DNA of 64,000 bases from Combretum micranthum (lineage: Eukaryota; Streptophyta; Magnoliopsida; Myrtales; Combretaceae): the NCBI GenBank assembly GCA_024138025.1, contig JAMXBD010000431.1, forward strand, positions 248,001 through 312,000, in the 5' to 3' direction. Position 1 is the first letter of the stretch. Each line of letters starts with the position of its first letter. The translations under genes were made by a program, and so were the position numbers. This document shows positions 26,089-38,500 of this stretch, in pieces. Below the pieces are notes generated by a model. That model saw nothing but the letters and a program-made list of their open reading frames with translations. It was not told where the DNA came from and made no database searches.

Positions 26089-26503
26089 GGGATAAAGGCA
26101 AGCCAAGTACCTGTATTTTTAATTTTTGGCAATTTAGTATTTTCTATTTAGATTTTGGCAAATTAGTTCCCTTACTTTTAAAGTATGTACGATTTAGTGC
26201 ATCTATTATATAATATTTAATGGATGTTCATTTCTTATGACAAGATAATGACAAATAGTTGTCAAAAAATTGCTAAAAGTTAAAGATGTAATACTAAATT
26301 GTCAAAAAAATGCCTAAAATTAAAAATATAGGCACGTCGTCTACCATTATTCTATCATCAAAATAAATGATTGTCGAATATTATTTAACAAAGACACCAA
26401 ATTGCATATACTTAAAAAATACGGCACTATTTTGCTAAAATTTAAAGATGAGACATCAAATTGTTAAAAATTGAAATACGGGCACTTTATCTGCCATTAT
26501 CCT
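26089..26503. mobile_element. MITE with perfect 9-bp duplication (Mutator-like)
   Basis: A 415-bp element with inverted ends GGGATAAAGGCAAGCCAAGT and, in reverse complement, AGGATAATGGCAGATAAAGT. It is flanked by AAAAATACA at 26,080-26,088 and 26,504-26,512, a perfect 9-bp duplication as produced by Mutator-like transposases. It is non-coding. A related sequence lies at about 63,671-63,895. Confidence 0.85.
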
Positions 26504-26512
26504 AAAAATACA

Positions 26513-27430
26513 ATATGCCAAGAAGATAAGTGGGAATTCTTGCTTAAATACCCCATAATAAAAAACCATATTAGGTGCAAGGAAGTTAACCAGAATATCA
26601 ACACTTTCAAAGTTTTAATAACATCAACTTAGGTGTAATATGTCGAAATGCTGAAATATTTATATCTTAAATTCTTAATAGAGGTGTTGGAAAAGCAATG
26701 TTAGGCTTAAGCACCATACAGTGAGGGTTCAACATTCACTTTTAGTTTTGTCTACTTGAAATTTGCCAAGTAAATTTTACCAAATCCTTGGGTAAAGCTG
26801 ACATCCCCATCAACCAAGATGCATATCAAACACATTTAATTAGCACAGCATAGTCAAGAGCAAAACATCACTACCATATAGAGGGAAAAAAATCAATGGT
26901 GCCGATATGCCATTTAAACATTAATATTTTTTTAATCAACAGTAACAAATAGAGTATAATTTTATAAAACTATTCACATATCATAATTTTATCTATGCTT
27001 ACATATCACTGATCAATTCACGTGATGTATTAATAATATTAAAGTCTTCCTCCTAGGTGTCAGTAAGTCAATTATATATATTTATTATTTACAAAAGTAT
27101 GAAAAGAGATAGTAAATGCATTCAATAATCCTAACCTCATCATCAAAAAAGAGCATTGGGTCATTTGGGAATGCCAGCTCTATTAAAGTGCTCTTTTTTC
27201 CTTTCCCCTTTTATGTGTTGCCGGCTGGGATATAATTTCCGCAACTAGTAATTAACAAGAGAGAGAATCCTAGGTTTGGTCACTTTTCTTATGAAATATT
27301 CTTGTCTAGACTCAACTACAACCAATATTAGAACTATAAATGAGTATTCTAGTTCAATTCAACAATTACTCAATGGACGAAATTCTATAAATATCAAATC
27401 AAGTTTCAGCTTAAATTCAAGGTTGAGCTA
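26513..27430. other. AT-rich DNA, nothing recognised
   Basis: No gene, RNA or delimited repeat could be supported. The 73-codon open frame at 27,276-27,497 has no recognisable motif and overlaps the following inverted terminus. Confidence 0.5.
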
Positions 27431-27436
27431 CTCCAA

Positions 27437-28656
27437 TGTGTTAATTTCTCTCATAGTACCTAAATTTTTTCAATATAATAGAATTATACTTGAATAAATT
27501 TTTTTCACACAAAAATATTTAAACTTTTAAAATCTCACTTAAAATTCCTTTAGCTGGATTTTGGCCTTTTTTCGATTCGGAAACTGATGTCGAAAGGGGT
27601 GTTGATTAAAATAACATTTTTCCATTCCGGTTAGCATTATTTATTTTTTTTATTTTTTATTCTCTCTCTCTCTCGCCCCTCCTACTTCTTCTCCTTCCCT
27701 AAATAAAAAAGAAAGCAAACCAAACTTAAGGCCAATTCTACGGTCGGCAATACACATGAATGTGAAGACTCAGTTCCTCAACTCAGCATCGACTCAGTCC
27801 TTACTTCTCAACTATGGAAGCCTCGTCCGCCTTAACTAGACATCAACTTAGTTCCTCCATAACCTCTATCCCTACGCCTCACCACCACCACCCCCCATAT
27901 CTCACGGCACCATAAAATGGTGCTACTCCTTCGCCATCCTTCTACCCCCTGCACTAGAAGAGCAAGCTTCCCAAGAAAGAGAAGCCCCATGACTCTTTTT
28001 CTAAGCTCTCATCTACACATCTTCTTCCCTAAATAAAAAGGAAGGGCCACTGCAGGACCTCGACACTATCTCTGCCGAACACATTACTAAACATCAGCAA
28101 ACCAGTGAACCCAACCCATCGAGCTCGCTGAGTATAATCATAGGTTCAACACCTTCTTTATCAACCCAAACCACTCATTGCCACCTACATTAGAATAATC
28201 TACTACCAAAACTAAAGGAGTTTGTTAGAGTTGCAATCGCATTAGACCAAACTCCTCTATCACCGCAATAATCTCTTAACTTACTGATGGTCGAGATTGG
28301 CCTGGGTTGTGGTATCTGTTGATGGTGGTTGCAGTTAACAGTGATGGGTTTGAGTGATGGCGAAAGTGGATCTGGGGGATAGTGGAGGTTTCAAATGAAT
28401 GGGTGATTATTGGTAGAGCTATGGCGGTTTAGTTAGGCGACTAGGTGGGGTTAGTCGCAAGTAACAGCCGGTGGTTCACGGGTTTAGGTTTAGTTGTGGT
28501 CAGGTTTGAAGCGGTGGTTTATTAGGCGGCGATGTGGTGGTCTGGGTTAAGTAGCAGTAGTGTTAGTGGGTTTAGGTGGTGATGCACGATTGGAGTTAGC
28601 TTTTTTTTTTTTTTTTTTTGTGAAGAAGAAGTGTGGAGGAAGGGAGGGGGAGAGAG

Positions 28657-28710
<54 letters not shown>

Positions 28711-28945
28711 ATGAGGAAATAAAAAATAAAAATAAATAAATAATGCTGACTGGAATGGAAAAAAATTATTTTAATCAATCCTCCTTGCCACGTCAGCTTC
28801 TAACAAAAAAAAGGCTGGGATCTGGCTAAAGGTATTTTAGGTGAAAGATTTTAAAAATTTAGGTATTTTTGTGTGAAAAAATTTTGTTTAGATATAATTC
28901 TATTGTATTGAAAAAGTTCAGATGCCGTAAAAGAAATTATCCCCT
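27437..28945. mobile_element. DNA transposon with ~250-bp inverted ends
   Basis: The left end (27,437-27,690) and the reverse complement of the right end (28,945-28,650) match over about 250 bp. Both contain TTTTTCAATA-AATAGAATTATA, TTTTTTCACACAAAAATA, CCTTTAGC, GATTAAAATAA and TTTTTCCATTCC-GT-AGCATT, and then CT/GA microsatellites in mirror orientation. The 950-bp centre is distinctly more GC-rich and not related to the ends. Flanks ACTCCAATG (left) and ATTCTAATA (right) could be a decayed 9-bp duplication (three transitions). Long inverted ends and a unique GC-rich filling suggest a Mutator-like element, possibly a Pack-MULE. Confidence 0.7.
28638..28711. repeat. (GA)n microsatellite
   Basis: A nearly pure GA tract interrupted by GG dinucleotides. 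It is mirrored by the CT tract at 27,659-27,674 at the opposite end of the same transposon. Confidence 0.9.
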
Positions 28946-29339
28946 ATTCTAATAGATTACAACGTTAAACTCAAGTTTTAATATATTTAACTCAACTAGT
29001 TTGTAAGCCTAAATTAAGCTTTCGCGTTAGATTTTAAAAACCAACATTATATTCATTATAAAAATACCTTTTTAAATAATTCAAGTTTAAACAATTTAAG
29101 TCTAGTCAAGCTAAATTCAAACTCAAATTGGTTTTGAGTTTGAATTTAATACTATGTTGTTTCAACTCGATTCATGTGAGATTTTGACACCTTAATTGTG
29201 TAAAATCTACTATTTTTATATGTGGATTTCCTAAATATATAGTAAATGAAGAATGATTTATAGTAGAATTTTCCCTTATTATGAACTATTAACATAAAGT
29301 ATAACAATATGTAACTTTATCATTTACATAAAATTTGTA

Positions 29340-29430
29340 TTATAAGGGGAAAAAAGGAAAAGAAAAGAAAAGAAAAGGGAAAGAAAAAAAGGAAAAAAGT
29401 GAGAAAAAGAGAGAAAGGGAAGCGAGCTGG
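29340..29430. repeat. Purine-only tract
   Basis: About 90 nt almost without pyrimidines (GGGGAAAAAAGGAAAAGAAA and similar) upstream of the receptor-kinase gene. It is a low-complexity sequence; no function was inferred. Confidence 0.8.
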
Positions 29431-29970
29431 GATTGAAGCGGAGCAGAGACAAATATTTTCATGAATAGAACATAGATTCTGAGATTGATATGTTGTCTTT
29501 GGACCACGCCCCTTTTGACCTTAAGTCAAAAAATGATATTTTTGCTTTATGAAGCTACTTGATTGGCTCCAATGATCACAACCCCACCTACTGTGCCTAT
29601 GCTCAATCCACATATCCTCTCTTTTCATATTCATTTGCACGTCCCTCTTTCCACATATAACTCCTAATCCAAGCAAAACCAACAGAGAAACGGGAATTAA
29701 ATTTAAATATATATACACACACTAGCAAAACCGTGCACAGTTACTTAAAAACATATAGAATTAAATTAGATATTTAAAAAAAAAATTAATAAAAGGAGTT
29801 AATTAAAAATAGAAGAAAAAAAAAAGTTATGATTACGTGAAAACTTATGTAGTTAAATGACTGGTACTTTTTTAAAGTTAAAAAATTTTTAAATTTTGTT
29901 AATACTTGTATAAAAGGATTAATATGTAATTACAAAAGAGAAAACAACTACAAAGTCAAAAAGGGCAAGT

Positions 29971-30195
29971 ATCCTCTTTATAATAATAGATAAATAAAAA
30001 TAGAGAAAAAGGTTCATTCTTTATCTAAAGCTTGCTTTCCTGCTTTGCCTTTGCTGCACTCATTCTATTCTAATCATATTAATGGCCACTATCACTCTTC
30101 ACGCCTTACTTCGCACACTGCTTTAGTTCCAACCCCCCCTCTTCATGCACCGTCTCTCCAAAACTTCATTTCAATAAAATTTTTTGGTTTCTTCA
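29971..30195 (+). promoter_or_regulatory. Putative promoter and 5' leader of BRL2
   Basis: TATAATAATA at about 29,979 is a plausible TATA element some 215 bp before the ATG. The leader downstream is pyrimidine-rich and contains two short upstream ORFs: 30,082-30,126 (14 codons, MATITLHALLRTLL) and 30,145-30,177 (10 codons, MHRLSKTSFQ). Both end before the main start. The transcription start is inferred, not seen. Confidence 0.4.
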
Positions 30196-33100
30196 ATGGG
30201 AAGTAACCATTTTTCTTTCTCGTTTTCTCATGTAATATCTCAGCTTCTTGTCATGAGCTTTCTTATTACCAGCGTTTCTTCATTAGCTCAAAACACACTT
30301 GTCAGTTCCATCAAAACCGATGCCAAACTCCTGCTAGTGTTCAAGAAGATGATCGAAAATGACCCGAATGGAGCTCTCTCTAACTGGGAATTAAGTAAGG
30401 ATCCTTGCACTTGGGATGGAATCACATGCTCCCTTAAAAGAGTAACACAGATTGATCTTAGTGGGAGCAACCTTGTTGGGTCTGTATCCTTTGATCCATT
30501 GCAGTCTCTTGATATGTTGTCAGTCCTTAAACTCTCTACCAATTCTTTCATGATCAACTCAACTTCTCTACTCCAACTCCCTTACGGCCTCAAACAGCTT
30601 GATCTCTCCTTTTCAGGCCTTGTAGGTTCTCTCCCTGAGGCTTATTCTCCAAGTGTCCCAATCTAGAGGATGTTAACCTCTCATTTAACAACTTAACCGG
30701 TTTCTTACCCGAAAATTTCTTCACCAACTCTGATAAGCTGCAGAACCTTGACATCTCTTACAACAATCTGACAGGGTCGATTTCGGGACTAAAAATAGAG
30801 AACTCCTGCACTTCTCTATTGAATCTTGATCTCTCTGGAAACCGTTTTGCAGATTCCATCCCTGCCTCATTCTCAAACTGTACAAATCTTCAGACATTGA
30901 GCTTGGCTTTCAATGTGTTATCAGGAGAAATTCCCAGGGCATTCGGACGACTCACTAGCCTACAAAGGTTGGACCTATCTCACAATAGTATTGCTGGATG
31001 GATTCCTTCCGACTTAGGGACTGCCTGTAACTCGCTCACGGAACTTATCCTGTCGTACAATAACATTTCTGGTCCCATTCCACTGTCTTTCTCAACCTGC
31101 ACATGGCTGCGAACTCTTGATTTATCCAACAACAATATATCTGGTCCTTTTCCTGCACCTATACTCGAGAACCTCGGTTCTCTGGAGAGCATGCTGTTGA
31201 GTAACAATGCCATTTCTGGGACCCTTTCCCAAAACCTTCTCAAATTGCAAGAAACTGAAGATAATAGATTTCAGTTCCAACAAATTTTCTGGCACCATAC
31301 CCCCAGATTTATGTCCTGGAGCTGCATCACTTGAGGAGCTTCGGGTGCCTGATAATCTCATCAGTGGTAGAATCCCACCTGAATTATCACTGTGCTCGCA
31401 GATGAAGAAGATCGATCTCAGCCTTAACTATCTCAATGGCTCAATTCCACCAGAGCTAGGCAAGCTAGAGAATCTGGAGCATTTCTATTCATGGTACAAT
31501 GGCTTGGAGGGGAAAATTCCTCCAGAATTGGGGAAATGCAAGAGTCTGAAAAGTCTTATCCTCAACAACAATAAACTCAGTGGTGAAATCCCAGTTCAGC
31601 TGTTCAATTGTAGCAATTTGGAATGGATTTCACTCACAAGTAACCAGCTGACTGGTGGAGTTCCTCCAGAATTCGGCATTCTGACAAGGCTGGCCATTCT
31701 ACAGCTGGGAAATAATAGCTTGGGCGGGGAAATTCCTTCTGAGCTTGAAAAATGCAGTAGCATGGTTTGGTTAGACTTGAATAGCAACAAGCTTACTGGA
31801 GAGATACCACCTCGACTTGGGAGGCAGTCGGTGCAAAGGCACTGAACGGGATTCTGTCTGGAAATACCATGGTTTTTGTGAGGAATGTTGGAAATTCATG
31901 CAAAGGAATAGGAGGTTTGTTGGAATTTGCTGGAATCAGACCTGAAAGACTATTGCAGGTTCCCACGTTGAGGTCTTGTGATTTCACAAGAATGTATTCG
32001 GGTCCAATCCTCAGCCAGTTTACTAGATATCAGACACTTGAGTATCTAGACCTTTCCTATAATTTTCTTCGAGGAGAAATACCGGATAAGATGGGTGACA
32101 TGATAGCTCTCCAGGTTCTTGACATATCCCACAATCAACTTTCTGGAGAAATTCCTACATCACTAGGTAATCTCAAGAATTTAGGAGTTTTTGATGCATC
32201 ACACAACAGATTACAAGGCCAAATTCCAGATTCATTCTGCCAACTATCCTTCTTGGTGCAAATTGACCTTTCCAACAATGAATTAACTGGAGAAATCCCT
32301 CAAAGAGGACAACTCAGTACGCTCCCAGCAAGCCAGTATGCTAATAACCCCGGACTTTGTGGAGTTCCATTACCTGAATGTAAGAATGACCAGCCCTCAG
32401 CAAATCCATCTGCAGCTGTTGGAAGAGGACATAAGCCTATTGCTGCATCTTGGGCCAACGGGGTTGTTCTTGGTATTCTTATTTCCATTGCTTTTATATG
32501 CATATTGATTGTATGGGCTGTAGCAATGCGGACAAGGCAAAAAGAGCAAGAGCAAATTGACATGCTCAATAGCTTGCGAGCATCCCAAGCAGCCACAACA
32601 TGGAAAATTGACAGAGAGAAAGAACCATTAAGCATCAATGTTGCAACATTCCAAAGGCAGCTGAGGAAGCTTAAGTTCTCCCAATTGATTGAAGCCACGG
32701 ATGGCTTCTCGGCATCAACTCTTATGGTGTGGTGGTTTTGGTGAGGTATTTAAGGCCACTCTGAAGGATGGATCAAATGTTGCTATAAAAAAGCTGATAC
32801 GTTTGAGCTGCCAGGGCGACCGTGAGTTCATGGCTGAAATGGAAACGCTGGGAAAGATAAAGCATCGGAATCTAGTGCCTCTGTTGGGCTATTGCAAAGT
32901 CGGGGAGGAGAGACTTCTTGTTTATGAGTTCATGGAATTCGGAAGTCTTGAAGAGATGCTACATGGGAAAAGCAAAAATCGTGATCGCAGGATACTGACA
33001 TGGGAGGAAAGGAAAAAGATTGCACGCGGTGCAGCTAAAGGGCTTTGTTTTCTTCACCATAACTGCATCCCACACATAATACACCGGGACATGAAGTCAA

Positions 33101-33600
33101 GCAATGTGTTACTAGACCATGAACTGGAAGCAAGGGTTTCTGACTTTGGAATGGCGAGGCTCATAAGTGCACTTGACACCCATTTAAGTGTAAGCACACT
33201 AGCAGGCACACCAGGGTACGTCCCTCCTGAGTACTACCAAAGCTTCCGTTGCACTGCCAAAGGAGACGTGTACTCATTGGGGGTGGTTCTCTTGGAACTC
33301 CTCACAGGCAAAAGGCCAACGGATAAGGACGACTTTGGGGATACCAACTTGGTGGGGTGGGCTAAGATGAAGGTCAGAGAAGGGAAGCAAATGGAAGTGA
33401 TAGATCCTGAGTTGCCTTCTGTTACGAAAGTCACTGAACAAGCAGAGTTAGAAGAAGTTAAGGAAATGATCAGGTACTTAGAAATTAGCTTGCAGTGTGT
33501 TGATGACTTCCCTTCAAAGAGGCCTAACATGTTGCAAGTTGTGGCCATGCTAAGAGAGTTAATGCCCGGGTCGCAGAGTGGAAGCAGCCACAGTGGTTGA
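30196..33600 (+). pseudogene. BRL2: BRI1-like 2 / Vascular highway 1 LRR receptor kinase, frame broken
   Basis: An intronless gene homologous to Arabidopsis BRL2/VH1, a plasma-membrane receptor of the BRI1 family involved in vascular patterning. Restoring the frame would give about 1,135 residues (Arabidopsis about 1,143). The start at 30,196 is followed by a signal peptide. Then come the N-terminal cap (CTWDGITC), some 20 extracellular LRRs, an island domain at about 31,830-32,030 ([10 protein letters not shown]...CDFTRMYSG), more LRRs, a transmembrane segment ([20 protein letters not shown]), a juxtamembrane region and a kinase. The kinase keeps [23 protein letters not shown] (RD type), DFGMAR and GTPGYVPPE. 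Four frame breaks occur: about 30,640 (one G lost from GGG), 31,221 (one extra A), 31,828 (one base lost) and 32,727 (two bases lost in the glycine loop). Otherwise it is highly conserved, so this is a very young pseudogene or sequence error. Confidence 0.9.
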
Positions 33601-34882
33601 GCTGAGACCAACTGCAACATTGTGGACAAGTTTTGTAAGGAGGATAATGTGTTAGATTGTATCATTCATGCCACTGCTCCATGTACCTATTTCAAAGTTA
33701 TTGGACTGTAATTATAGAACACACATGTGATTCTCCAATCCTTCAAGTGTTGTCTTTTGCTGATTGTATGCAACAAAATCAAACCGAGCAATGTCTGCTG
33801 CTCGTGATTACGTATTCATGTTTTTCTTGTAAAATACAAAAGATAAACCGAGCCTTTACCTCACTCTGCAATATGCTCGTCCCCAAATTCATTGCAGAAT
33901 CCATATGCAAATAAGAATCAATTGCTATGCTGCAGAGCTTACTTGGCAACGGATAATTTCAACCCTTTGGAAAAACTCAGGATTAACTTTTTATAGTAAG
34001 AGAGTTTTTTGATTTTATAGAAGCTTCGGAATTGTAATTTTAATTTGGTTGTATCACCATATTAGTTCAACAGAAAGGAAAGATAAACCATAAACAGCTC
34101 AAATAGAATACTGTTTGATATGAAAATACAACAGAGAAACGAGGATGTGCAGAAAACATTTCAAGCATTTTGAACTTTGCACAAGTTCTTAAATGTTATA
34201 GGTCCAAACGCGACCCTTTCAGTACCATGCAATATACAGAAGCATTTCTACTAAGCCACTATTCTTTGAAATATGGATAATAGGAAAAAAAATTATTACA
34301 AAAATTAAAAGTATATTTCCTTCAGCTTGCTTATACTCTATATTGTTTTTTGATACAATGTTACAATATCAACTGGTAATATATCATTGGCAGCAATCTT
34401 ACCTCCAATAGTTTGCTAATTAGCAGAACAGTCTCATCATATTATATTGTACTGGACACAAAATTGAAAACATCTCTGCAAGCCAACATGCCCCATCGTC
34501 AGCAAATTAAGCTTAGATGCAGTATAAATAATGGGGAGAGTGATTTATTACATGATGGTTCAAAAAAATGAAAGTCTAATATCAACATGACTTGTGCGAG
34601 TGAGTGGAGCCAAGATAATGAAATTCTTAAAAGGTATAACAAGACCATGGACTCGTTTAGCTGCAGCAAGTTATGGCATGGTTGCAGAGTGCTAAAGTTT
34701 CCCCGTCAACTCCACTTTAACCAAAGTCCCAGGTACGTCTGCTCTTTGCAATTCTTAAAATTCATAATATCAACCAAAACTCACTCGAGCTGTAGCTTCC
34801 ATAGATTTGCTTTCTTTGAAAGTTCTGTCCTTGATGGTGAAACACACTGATCAGGCAAGAACTATCAACACACCATGCAGCA
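33601..34882. other. Convergent intergenic region
   Basis: DNA between the 3' ends of the receptor kinase (+) and the THUMP gene (-). It must contain both 3' UTRs and poly(A) signals (AATAAA-like sequences are abundant). No additional gene is supported; open frames here have no family resemblance. Confidence 0.5.
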
Positions 34883-35494
34883 TTATCTCTTTCCATTTTT
34901 TGCTCCGACTTCAGAAACCAGTGCCTTGACACATAACTTAGGCTTAGTCATGACAAGTTTCTGTGGAAGAACTGACACTCCAACCACCAATGCTCCATTG
35001 GGCACAGCAGAAAGTGGTAGCAATTCAATAAGAACAGAAAGCTGCAGTCCAACATAAATCAGATTCTGAAATCAAAGAACATCTAAGAAGAAAAGGGTTC
35101 TTTACCTCTGGAGCTTTAAGATCCACAACAGAATCTGATATGACATCTTTGACAGCAGCAGCCACAGCACTGAAGCATTTACTGCGATCCAACAGCGGAA
35201 ACATATTGCAATCACCTGATGTATTTTGTGGGGTTTTCACTTCTCTCTCTTCAACTCCTCTTTTGTTATAGCCAATGGCAAACTGCAAGAAGAGGCAAAT
35301 TTGAAATATCAATAGTTTCTTTTTGGCCAAGCAGATTTAGAATACTAATTACAAATGCAACATGCTAGGTGAAAAATCAATAGCAACAAGATGTAGAGAT
35401 GAGCTAATACAAGTTAAACTGGCAAAAAATAAAATAAAAAATCAACTAGCAATCAGGCAGGGCTAACAAAGGAAAAAAAACTACCATGGAATGA

Positions 35495-35534
<40 letters not shown>

Positions 35535-38500
35535 GGTTTAATTGCCATGAATTACAAGGGCCATGCTTTTTATAACAAATAAAATGACAATCATAAAAGA
35601 ATAAAATCTTGAAACAAAAATGTATGAAACGGTTCTTCTTCCATTATTCTGCTAGCTTTTCATTTTTAGCACCTATGAAAATTACATCAATCATCCCTGT
35701 AAACTTTTGAAACTACATTGACACCCTCACTTATATAAATCGTGCAAAATTGCCCTCCTTTTGTACACATGACAGTTGATGCAGTTCTTTTGATGAAATG
35801 ATAGTGCTAACTTTAAAAAATAAATCACACGCCATTTACACTTACTGATGTGGTATGTCAAGAATTAAAAGAAAAGCAGAGATATAACATAACTCAATCA
35901 TGTGCATGTGAATCAGAACCACCTATATTTACCCAACTCCAAGTAGAATATAGTCATCAAACAGTGTAAAATGCCTTGCTCTTATACAGTAACAAAGTAG
36001 GCACCAATTCTCCAATAAACAACTAACCTTAACTGTGAAATTTCCAAACCCTAAACCAAGATCTTTCAAAATCATAACTAAAATCATTGTGTTGTGAAGT
36101 AAAGGAGAGCAATACGAACCATAAAACAAAAACCTCTAAAATAAAAAATGCAAATTCAAAAAAAATCACAAAATTGTACCCGATTGTAAGATCCTAGTTC
36201 TCCAAACACAAACCCATAAGATCAGTCCTTTTCATTGAAAAAAATGAACCTATGCCAATTTATCAATTATTACTAAGAACAAGAGTATACGGTGGAAACT
36301 GTTGATCCTAATAAGTATTGTTTCATTAACAAGGTTAAGAAGCTTATTGTGCCATCCTAGGTCTCATGAATGATATACAAGGTGACAACATTGTTTGTAA
36401 TTCCAGGGACAAATAATAAGATTAAGCTTGATTATGATGTCGGTATGCTTGAGATCAACATTGTTTGTGATTCCAGGGACAAATAATAAGATTAAGCTTG
36501 GTTATGATGTCAGTATGCTTGAGATATTCTATGTATCAAGATATGGAACAAACCCATGTGATCTTGACTGAAGTAAAGTCAATGGTGAATTTACTTCAAT
36601 GCTCATAGATATTTAACCACTAGGAGTTGAGCCACTGCACGATCAGTCATTACATGGTTTACCGTTTCAAGTTTTGGATCCAAGATTACTGTCGAACAAC
36701 GAGGTAAGATATGATCAATTGGGAGATGAATTATTTTTATTTAACTCTTATGATGAAGTTATTATGAATGAAAATGTAAATATTGATTCCCTGAGGGTTC
36801 ATGCAAGTAATGGGTTATTGTGTTAGAAAGTAGTAGTAACATTAGCAATCAAGAGTTGTTGTATTACAGCGGTACTAAATGTCAATATAGAGGATTTGGA
36901 GAACCAAAGTGAAAACATTATATTGCAAGCTTTATCATTATCTTCTAACATCATGAAGGATTGATGTATTAAAATCGGACATACGCTTGGGATTTAGAGT
37001 CATGGTTAAAATCTCTGAAAGCAATAAAAATTTTGGGAAGTAGTATTACGTGTGTGATACACATAATTCCTTGGACGGTGCTTTTCAATTGAAGCACGTG
37101 TGACAGAGGAACACTTGTTATCACTTTGGCATACAAAGAAAACGATAGACCAACACAGCAAACCATTGTGTCAAGATGATGATTTACAAGACAATACATG
37201 TAGAAAAGTGATTATTTTAATTTTCTGGTCTCATTAAAATTCAAATATTTGTCCTAGTAATTAAGTGGGGAAAGATTTGTCAACAGTAACAAGAATTGCA
37301 CAGGACAACTCTTGCAAAATACATAAGACCACTGTTGCCCTGCTACAAGATACTACTGTAAAAAATAGCACATGACAACTCCTTTCTTACTTCATAAATA
37401 CTGCAAATATATGAATTACAATAAAACCACATATCAATATAAGCACTTCTTCATTTCATGCATTCTTTCCTGTAAACATCATTATAGTATCAACAATTTC
37501 TTGTATTAGCCAATCTTCACATGCAGAATGTCAGGAGTACTATCATGTGTGCTATAACTAGAAAGCACCATCCAAAAAATTCACATGCATTGCACAAATA
37601 ATAGCATACAAATTTCCAAAATTTTTATCACTTTTAGAAATCTTAACCATGACTCTAAATTTGGAAGCACACCTCCAATGTCAATACATCAATCCTTCCT
37701 CACTAACATTGGGATAATAACAAATCCTGCAATATCTTGCCTTTAGTTCTCCCAAACCCTAATATTGACATATTGAACTTTAACATATCCATTTCTAACT
37801 TTATCTCCAATTTCAAAATTTACAACAAATACATCATCAATACCAAAATCTAACTCCTCATTATTGCAATTTCCACTGCCACTCATCAAACAACAGACCC
37901 ATTACTCCCACTACTATTAGACAAATCAGTATTGACATTTTCATTAACAGTCAACTCATCAACAGGGCTATATGGGGGGGTAGAGAAAGAATCATCTTGC
38001 AACTGCTCAGATATTACCTCGCCATTCAACTGTGAACTTTAAGCAGCAACTCATGCAACATAAGTGATTGAAATTCTAGTGGTTGAATATCCTCCACAGG
38101 ATTTAAACAACTTTCATTACTAGCAAAACCTCAGGACATTGATTTCACTTCAATCAAGAATACATCAATTTCTCCTATAGTTCAATGCATGGAAAATATC
38201 CCAATTATATCCACATTAGAATATTGGCTCATGTATACCACTCCATGAGAGCTGGGAAGGCATCAATACACTTTTTGGCCATGTTAATGAAACTAGTCAA
38301 CTAATCAAAATCTTTCGCAATATACTCATGTTCGTCATAGTGAATGATTGGAATGGTTGATTTCTTTTCCAAATATAGAAGATCTTATGAGTTTGTGTCG
38401 AAAAATTAGGGTTTTACAATAAGGTTCAATTTTGAGAGTTTTAGGGTTTTTCTTTTATTTTGGTTTTATGGATTTTTGATTTGGGGTTTAGACAACTCTT

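Noticed and set aside
30288..30557. Minus-strand open frames inside the receptor kinase (also at 30,980-31,361, 32,300-32,698 and 33,234-33,665)
   Set aside because: They are antisense shadows of the LRR and kinase coding sequence, with no motif of their own.
35498..35533. GT tract as possible regulatory or Z-DNA site
   Set aside because: A simple microsatellite in an intron; nothing supports a function.
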